Below are positions 61,236-64,000 of a DNA stretch of 64,000 bases, piece by piece. This stretch comes from Dyadobacter bucti (GTDB lineage Bacteria; Bacteroidota; Bacteroidia; Cytophagales; Spirosomataceae). Made by a program: the position numbers and the translations under genes. A model generated the notes under the pieces. It saw nothing but the letters and a program-made list of their open reading frames with translations. It was not told the DNA's origin and did not search any database. The DNA is taken from the NCBI RefSeq assembly GCF_005869225.1, contig NZ_SWFP01000001.1:1-64000 (forward strand), written 5' to 3'. Position 1 is the first letter of the stretch. The number at the start of each line of letters is the position of its first letter.

Positions 61236-61877
61236 ATGAAAAGCGATTCACAGGCAAGCAAGGTATATGTAGAACTCCGGCGAAAAATCCTGTCCAACCA
61301 ACTTACTGCCGGGAGCAGGCTTAAAGAAGATGTGTGGGCAAAAAAAATGGAAGTCAGCCGCATATCCGTCCGTGAAGCATTAACCCGTCTCCTGGGCGAA
61401 GAGCTGATCATTTTTGGTGAAAAAGGCGGCTATTTTGTCAAATCGATGACCGCCCGCGATGTAAAGGAAATACGCCAGATGCGACAAATACTTGAAATCG
61501 GAGCATTGAGGCTCATCTTTCAGCTGCAAGACCCGCAATGCATCGCCAAACTGGAAGAAATATGTGACGATTTCACGTCCATGATACACCGGGGCTATCT
61601 GGGCGGGGCCTGCGAGGCCGATATCAAATTTCATGAAACACTGATCAACAGCGCCGGAAACGAAAAATTGAAGATGCTGTACCAGGTCAGCAATATCCCT
61701 TTATTTCACCAGAAACTAGGCCAGACACAGTCCCACATGGACGATTACGAGTTGACAGACATGGAACACCGGCAGATACTGGAAGCCATCAAAGCCAACG
61801 ATCCGGCTCTGGCGGAGTCCGTTCTGAACAAACATCTGCTCAGAGGCGAAGCCGCAGTTCTGGAAGATATTATGTAG
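61236..61877 (+). CDS. GntR family regulator with FCD ligand domain
   Basis: A 213-residue regulator. The N-terminal winged helix has LTAGSRLKEDVWAKKMEVSR and SVREALTRLLGEELI. The all-helical FCD domain (about 80-213) has metal ligands at ADIKFHETL (Asp, His), MEHRQI (His) and LNKHLLRG (His). FCD proteins sense organic acids or sugar acids. It lies upstream of a SusC gene and shares an operator-like site with it, so it probably represses that import locus. A strong terminator follows. Confidence 0.9.
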   Translation: MKSDSQASKVYVELRRKILSNQLTAGSRLKEDVWAKKMEVSRISVREALTRLLGEELIIFGEKGGYFVKSMTARDVKEIRQMRQILEIGALRLIFQLQDPQCIAKLEEICDDFTSMIHRGYLGGACEADIKFHETLINSAGNEKLKMLYQVSNIPLFHQKLGQTQSHMDDYELTDMEHRQILEAIKANDPALAESVLNKHLLRGEAAVLEDIM

Positions 61878-61900
61878 AGCCACCCGTTTTACTATTGCAG

Positions 61901-61933
61901 AAAGCCACCTGATAGTGTGGCTTTTTGCTTTTT
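61901..61933 (+). terminator. Rho-independent terminator after gntR
   Basis: AAAGCCAC and GTGGCTTT form a perfect 8-base stem with an 8-base loop, followed by a T-rich run (TTTTTGCTTTTT). It separates the gntR transcript from the SusC operon. Confidence 0.85.
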
Positions 61934-62013
61934 ACCGATCATTCTTCCGGAGTTTCGCCTACCCGCCCATATTTCATTCTTCATTTTCGATAAAATTAGA
62001 TAGAAAAAATTTT

Positions 62014-62044
62014 TGTATACAGAATTTTGATATATTTGTATACC
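62014..62044 (+). promoter_or_regulatory. SusC promoter with two GntR-type operator sites
   Basis: TGTATACAGA (62014-62023) and TGTATACC (62037-62044) carry the same TGTATAC core, centres 23 bases apart. TATATTTG (62031-62038) is an exact TAnnTTTG -7 box that overlaps the second site. A repressor bound here would cover the promoter. The start of the SusC gene is about 40 bases downstream. The repressor is inferred to be the adjacent GntR protein. Confidence 0.55.
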
Positions 62045-62082
62045 ATATCTACTTTTTCAATCTACCCTAATGTTCCTGCCCA

Positions 62083-64000
62083 ATGAAGAAAAACTACGTT
62101 CCGAAACTGTGCTCGGTCACTCTCTTACTGTTGTTGTTTGCTTTCTGTATTTCACCTGACGCCACGTCCCAGGGCGTTCAAAAAGTTGAAGGTACGGTAA
62201 CCGAAAAAACATCCAATGCACTGCTGCCTGGTGTGAACATCGTTATAAAAGGTTCGAGCCGGGGCACCACCACCGACAGCGAAGGACATTTTGCCCTGGA
62301 TGCCTCACCTTCCGATACGCTTACATTTTCGTTTATCGGATACGTCAGGCAGGATGTTGCGGTCAATTCATCCTCTGTGCTCAACGTGGCACTGGTAACC
62401 GATTCCCAGGCATTGAATGAAATTGTGGTAACAGGTTATTCCTCTCAAAGAAAAAGGGACATAACTGGTTCAGTATCTGTCGTGGACACCAAAGCAATGA
62501 AGTCGATTCCATCCGGGTCGGCAGTTCAGGCATTGCAGGGACAGTCGTCGGGGGTGAACGTGATCAGCTCGGGAGCTCCGGGTTCGCCCAGCAACATATT
62601 TATCCGGGGTATCAGTTCTTTCGGCGACACCCAGCCGCTGGTGCTCGTAGACGGTATCCAGGCTTCCCTGAACGATGTCAGCTCGGATGATATTGAATCG
62701 GTACAGGTGCTCAAAGATGCGGGCGCTGCGGCCATATATGGTGTAAGGGGCGCGAACGGGGTAATTGTAGTGACCACCAAAAAAGGCAAAGCCGGAACGC
62801 CGGTAATTTCCTACGATGCCTATTATGGCACCCAGAGGCCGTTGCAGGGGAATGTTTTCAATCTGCTTAATCCCGATAATTTTGCCCGCATTACCAAAAT
62901 AGCTAATCCAAACAGCAGTCTTTTCAGAAATGGTATCCCTGATTTTGTATACAGAGGACCGGGCGGCTCGGGAACAGGAATGGCCGGAGACGCTGCGGTA
63001 GACCCTTCGAAGTATAATTTCAGCACATCCAATCCTGCCAACAATTACCTGATACAGAAATTAAACAAATCAGGAACGGACTGGTTTCACGAGGTATTCA
63101 GGCCAGCAGCCATGACAAACCATAACCTGACTATCAGCGGCGGCAGTGAAAAATCGAACTATATGGTTTCACTCGGCTACCTCAATCAGCAGGGAACGCT
63201 TATGGAAACGTATCTGAAAAGATACAGCCTGCGGGTCAATACGCAATTCAACCCCAGAAAACACCTGCGAATTGGTCAGAATACCTATATGTTTTACAAA
63301 CAAAACCCTTCCTTTAACAACCGCTCTGCCGGCAACGCCATCGCACAAACCTATCGCATGATGCCATTGATTCCTGTTTACGATATCATGGGCAACTGGG
63401 GCGGAACGTTTGGTGGTCCGGAACTCGGAAACGGAAGCAATCCGGTAGCAACCCAGAAAAGCCTGATCAATAACCGCAGTAATTTCTGGAATGTGGTAGG
63501 GAACGTATTTGCAGAGGTAGATCTTTTCAAGAATTTCACTGCCAGAACAAGCGTGGGCGGTACTATCGACAATCAATACCACGTCAATTTTGCCTTCACT
63601 CCTTACTTTAATTCAGAAGGGAATACGAACCTGAACTCCCTGACCGAGTCGCCCCTGTTCAACAGCAACCTGATGTGGACCAACACGATCACCTATAACA
63701 AGACCTTTGGAAAACATTCGGTCCAGGCATTGATCGGGTCGGAAGCGATCAAAAACTATGGCCGTGCGGTAAATGCGTCTTCGAGCAACTTTTTCTCGAC
63801 GGATTTTGACTACCTCATCCTGAACAACGGTACGGCCAACATCGCCAACAACAGCAGCGCCTACAAAAACACACTGTTCTCCCTTTTCGGACGTGTGGAC
63901 TATGCATTTAACGACAAGTACCTGGTGGCTGCCACAGTTCGCCGCGACGGTTCTTCCCGTTTTGGGCCAAACAAACGCTACGGGGTGTTCCCATCGGCTT
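62083..64000 (+). CDS. SusC/RagA TonB-linked receptor (5' part, runs off window)
   Basis: The frame from the ATG at 62083 stays open to the window end (639 codons); the 3' part lies beyond. A signal peptide (SVTLLLLLFAFCISPDATSQ) is followed by a regulatory-like domain (VEGTVTEKTSNALLPGVNIV), a plug (EIVVTGYSSQRKRDITGSVS, VLKDAGAAAIYGVRGANGVI) and the first part of the barrel. A SusD partner would be expected right of the window. The GntR/FCD gene and operators upstream suggest a substrate related to a sugar acid or organic acid. Confidence 0.93.
   Translation, partial: MKKNYVPKLCSVTLLLLLFAFCISPDATSQGVQKVEGTVTEKTSNALLPGVNIVIKGSSRGTTTDSEGHFALDASPSDTLTFSFIGYVRQDVAVNSSSVLNVALVTDSQALNEIVVTGYSSQRKRDITGSVSVVDTKAMKSIPSGSAVQALQGQSSGVNVISSGAPGSPSNIFIRGISSFGDTQPLVLVDGIQASLNDVSSDDIESVQVLKDAGAAAIYGVRGANGVIVVTTKKGKAGTPVISYDAYYGTQRPLQGNVFNLLNPDNFARITKIANPNSSLFRNGIPDFVYRGPGGSGTGMAGDAAVDPSKYNFSTSNPANNYLIQKLNKSGTDWFHEVFRPAAMTNHNLTISGGSEKSNYMVSLGYLNQQGTLMETYLKRYSLRVNTQFNPRKHLRIGQNTYMFYKQNPSFNNRSAGNAIAQTYRMMPLIPVYDIMGNWGGTFGGPELGNGSNPVATQKSLINNRSNFWNVVGNVFAEVDLFKNFTARTSVGGTIDNQYHVNFAFTPYFNSEGNTNLNSLTESPLFNSNLMWTNTITYNKTFGKHSVQALIGSEAIKNYGRAVNASSSNFFSTDFDYLILNNGTANIANNSSAYKNTLFSLFGRVDYAFNDKYLVAATVRRDGSSRFGPNKRYGVFPSA

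Noticed and set aside
1..64000. CRISPR arrays, transposases, tRNA genes
   Set aside because: No regularly spaced repeats, no transposase motifs and no tRNA cloverleaf sequences were recognised by eye. The rearranged 24-28 kb region shows gene remnants but no insertion sequence ends.

Overview
The window looks like chromosome from a Bacteroidota bacterium, most likely a Cytophagales relative such as Dyadobacter. The evidence is three SusC-type receptors with two SusD partners, a hybrid two-component regulator, a type IX secretion C-terminal domain, many AraC regulators, and promoters of the TTG-N19-TAnnTTTG type. Genus placement is an inference from protein style; no 16S sequence lies inside the window.

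Layout. 1-151: leader and promoter of an rRNA operon that runs off the left edge. 372-5126: a SusC/SusD pair beside an AraC regulator. 6552-12734: a siderophore-type iron locus with a PchR-like AraC regulator, TonB receptor, frameshifted DUF4374 lipoprotein, PepSY reductase-like membrane protein and a 68-residue membrane protein. 12870-15828: AraC, DoxX-like, short-chain dehydrogenase and LuxR-type regulator. 16101-18062: desaturase, a small AraC protein with a metal-domain-like N-terminus, and a 37-residue basic protein. 18222-22931: a glycosyltransferase fused to a probable alpha/alpha-barrel domain, a second glycosyltransferase, and a GH130 enzyme. 23229-29084: hydrolase, alcohol dehydrogenase, methionine aminopeptidase and a DUF418 membrane protein, mixed with gene debris (ArsC-like tail, imelysin tail, ABC-permease tail). 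29204-33833: two tandem arylsulfatases. 34533-37278: lipoprotein and cation/proton antiporter.

37282-52101 is a compact polysaccharide utilisation locus, all on the minus strand: hybrid sensor/regulator, SusC, SusD, surface glycan-binding protein, GH44 endoglucanase with a type IX sorting domain, and a GH31 alpha-xylosidase-like enzyme. Together these point to xyloglucan. The GH44 would cut the backbone outside the cell, the Sus proteins would bind and import the oligosaccharides, and GH31 would remove alpha-xylose.

52232-56307: a soluble PAS histidine kinase and a convergent four-gene redox operon (zinc ribbon, 1-Cys peroxiredoxin, FAD oxidoreductase, small protein). 56479-61061: a YegD-like Hsp70, an ankyrin protein and a DUF2271 protein, with a convergent ApbE flavin transferase. 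61236-64000: a GntR/FCD regulator with candidate operators on its own gene and on a SusC gene that runs off the right edge.

The best candidates for undescribed biology are the GT-fusion/GT/GH130 cassette, the ankyrin-DUF2271-ApbE group with a flavinylation-like motif, and the GntR circuit.
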